Below are positions 63,058 to 64,000 of a stretch of 64,000 bases of DNA, piece by piece (position 1 is the stretch's first letter; each line of letters starts with the position of its first letter). Under the pieces are notes generated by a model, which ran no database searches, was not told where the DNA came from, and saw nothing but the letters and a program-made list of their open reading frames with translations. The stretch spans positions 1-64,000 of the forward strand of contig DASRFG010000017.1 in the NCBI GenBank assembly GCA_035651655.1. The letters are read 5' to 3'. Origin of the DNA: Terriglobales bacterium (GTDB lineage Bacteria; Acidobacteriota; Terriglobia; Terriglobales; Acidobacteriaceae). The position numbers and the translations under genes were made by a program.

Positions 63058-64000
63058 TCATTTGCTGGGAGGAACTGCTTTCATCAGCAACGCAAGAGAC
63101 TTCTTGAAGCTCTTCTCGCCTTCTTCCGCGCCTTTGAAGTGCCCTAGCCGCACCACGACGAGGTCGTGAGAGGGAATAATCATAGTCGTCTGCCCGCCAG
63201 CGCCTGACATGAAGTAAGCGCTCCTCGGCACCGGGTATGAGAGGTCGCCGTTGATCCAGAAGAAGCCGCCGTAGACCGGGTTATGGTCGGCGACCCAGGC
63301 CGGCGCCAGCGTGCTGACGAACTTCACGAATCCTTCGGGCAGGATTCGCTCTCCCTTCCAGACTCCGTCCTCAAGATACAGATTCCCCAGACGCGCCCAA
63401 TCGCGTGCCGACGCGAACTCATATCCCTGCATGAGAAAGTTGCCGAATGGGTCGGTCTCCACGACCATAGTGCGCATGCCGAGCTTGTCGAATAATGCAC
63501 GCCGAGGGAATGAAAGATACTGCTCGCCACGCTTCTCCACTGCCAGCCGGATCAGATAGTTGGTCAAGACCGGGTCAGTGTTGCGATAACGCCCCACTTT
63601 CCCCGGCAGCCATTGCAGCGGCCGGGTGGCCGCGTAGTGGAACGAGTCCACGCCGCCCGTGTAAAGATACAAGTGGTCGGCATACGTGCCGTTGGGATCA
63701 TAATCGGGATCCAGGGGCGCTTTGATGCGAAGTCCGCTCGACATGTGCAGCAGATCAGCAATCCGGATCTCAGAGCGCAGGTCATTCCCTTCTTGCCACT
63801 CCGGGATGGGCGCCGGCTGCCACAGTTCGTAGGCGCCCTGCTGGATCAGCACACCCATCAGCGTGGCAGTGACGCTCTTGCCCATAGACCAACTCTCGAG
63901 CGGCGTCTGTGGCGTGATCCCCGGCGCGTATCGCTCGGCAATCAGCCGTCCCCGCCAAGTCACCACATAGGCCGCCGTCTTCGCCTCCGGCGGCGCGAAA
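63058..64000 (-). CDS. beta-lactamase (class C)/serine hydrolase family protein, cut by the window edge
   Basis: At least 314 residues visible; the 5' end lies beyond 64000. The SxxK motif is in PLESWSMGKSVTATLM and the YxN motif in GKVGRYRNTDPVLTNYLIRL. GGFFWINGDLSYPVPRSAYF and MSGAGGQTTMIIPSHDLVVV end the fold. The codons before the first in-frame Met (APPEAKTAAYVVTWRGR) continue the homology, so the true start is outside the window. Relatives include esterases and 6-aminohexanoate-dimer hydrolase. Confidence 0.88.
   Translation of the reverse strand, partial: FAPPEAKTAAYVVTWRGRLIAERYAPGITPQTPLESWSMGKSVTATLMGVLIQQGAYELWQPAPIPEWQEGNDLRSEIRIADLLHMSSGLRIKAPLDPDYDPNGTYADHLYLYTGGVDSFHYAATRPLQWLPGKVGRYRNTDPVLTNYLIRLAVEKRGEQYLSFPRRALFDKLGMRTMVVETDPFGNFLMQGYEFASARDWARLGNLYLEDGVWKGERILPEGFVKFVSTLAPAWVADHNPVYGGFFWINGDLSYPVPRSAYFMSGAGGQTTMIIPSHDLVVVRLGHFKGAEEGEKSFKKSLALLMKAVPPSK

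Overview
The window reads as a piece of chromosome from an Acidobacteria-like, Gram-negative soil bacterium. This is inferred from gene content: a 1,105-residue Oar-like TonB-dependent receptor with an N-terminal carboxypeptidase-regulatory domain, a two-domain ThyX, secreted PIG-L and creatininase-family enzymes, KdsB (a lipopolysaccharide gene) and fairly high GC. No rRNA or other marker here fixes the taxon. Almost every gene can be placed in a family. There is no prophage, CRISPR array or classical insertion sequence.

Layout. 1-3031: an ECF sigma factor with an unusual receiver-like tail, an Hsp20 chaperone and an AlkA-type glycosylase, all on the minus strand. 3864-10538: a complete membrane-bound formate dehydrogenase operon (alpha, beta and gamma subunits, then FdhE and FdhD). 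The alpha subunit is a selenoprotein read through an in-frame TGA at 4443-4445. 10748-22973: a DUF4256 protein, a creatininase-like enzyme, the TonB receptor, a secreted PIG-L deacetylase, a TPR protein, two NAD(P)-dependent oxidoreductases and a DksA-type zinc finger. 23334-32988: a phosphoesterase overlapping a glycosyltransferase, a beta-glucosidase, an orphan response regulator, a transglutaminase, a B12-type radical SAM enzyme, and a signalling pair (cyclic-nucleotide-domain histidine kinase plus a receiver fused to a flavin reductase that lacks redox cysteines). 33314-36590: a membrane/glycosyltransferase operon. 36730-44617: epoxide hydrolase, VOC, DJ-1, a broken SDR gene, a repeat locus, a secreted protein, a radical SAM/SPASM plus methyltransferase pair, a SpoIIE-type phosphatase and a DHFR-like reductase.

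44783-54214 is the core-metabolism part: tRNA-Met, kdsB, an M48 protease, the mannose-activation genes (phosphomannomutase, manC, manA), an aminotransferase, coaD and recA. 54343-57723 is a less GC-rich insert-like segment of three secreted or membrane proteins, bounded by related inverted motifs. 57731-64000 holds tandem-domain ThyX, a multi-pass membrane protein, an SDR, an alpha/beta hydrolase and a beta-lactamase-family hydrolase cut by the window edge.

The most unusual item is a repeated element present at two loci (39590-39986 and 52440-53099). A small GIY-YIG nuclease gene lies between 59-bp inverted modules of two distinct types (called R and L here), and L is joined to the next R by a 109-bp spacer. 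Both loci fit a head-to-tail unit R-GIY-L-spacer. One locus is intact, and the other is cut through the nuclease gene and abuts a broken SDR gene. I could not run database searches. Family assignments come from motifs I recognise in the translated sequence.
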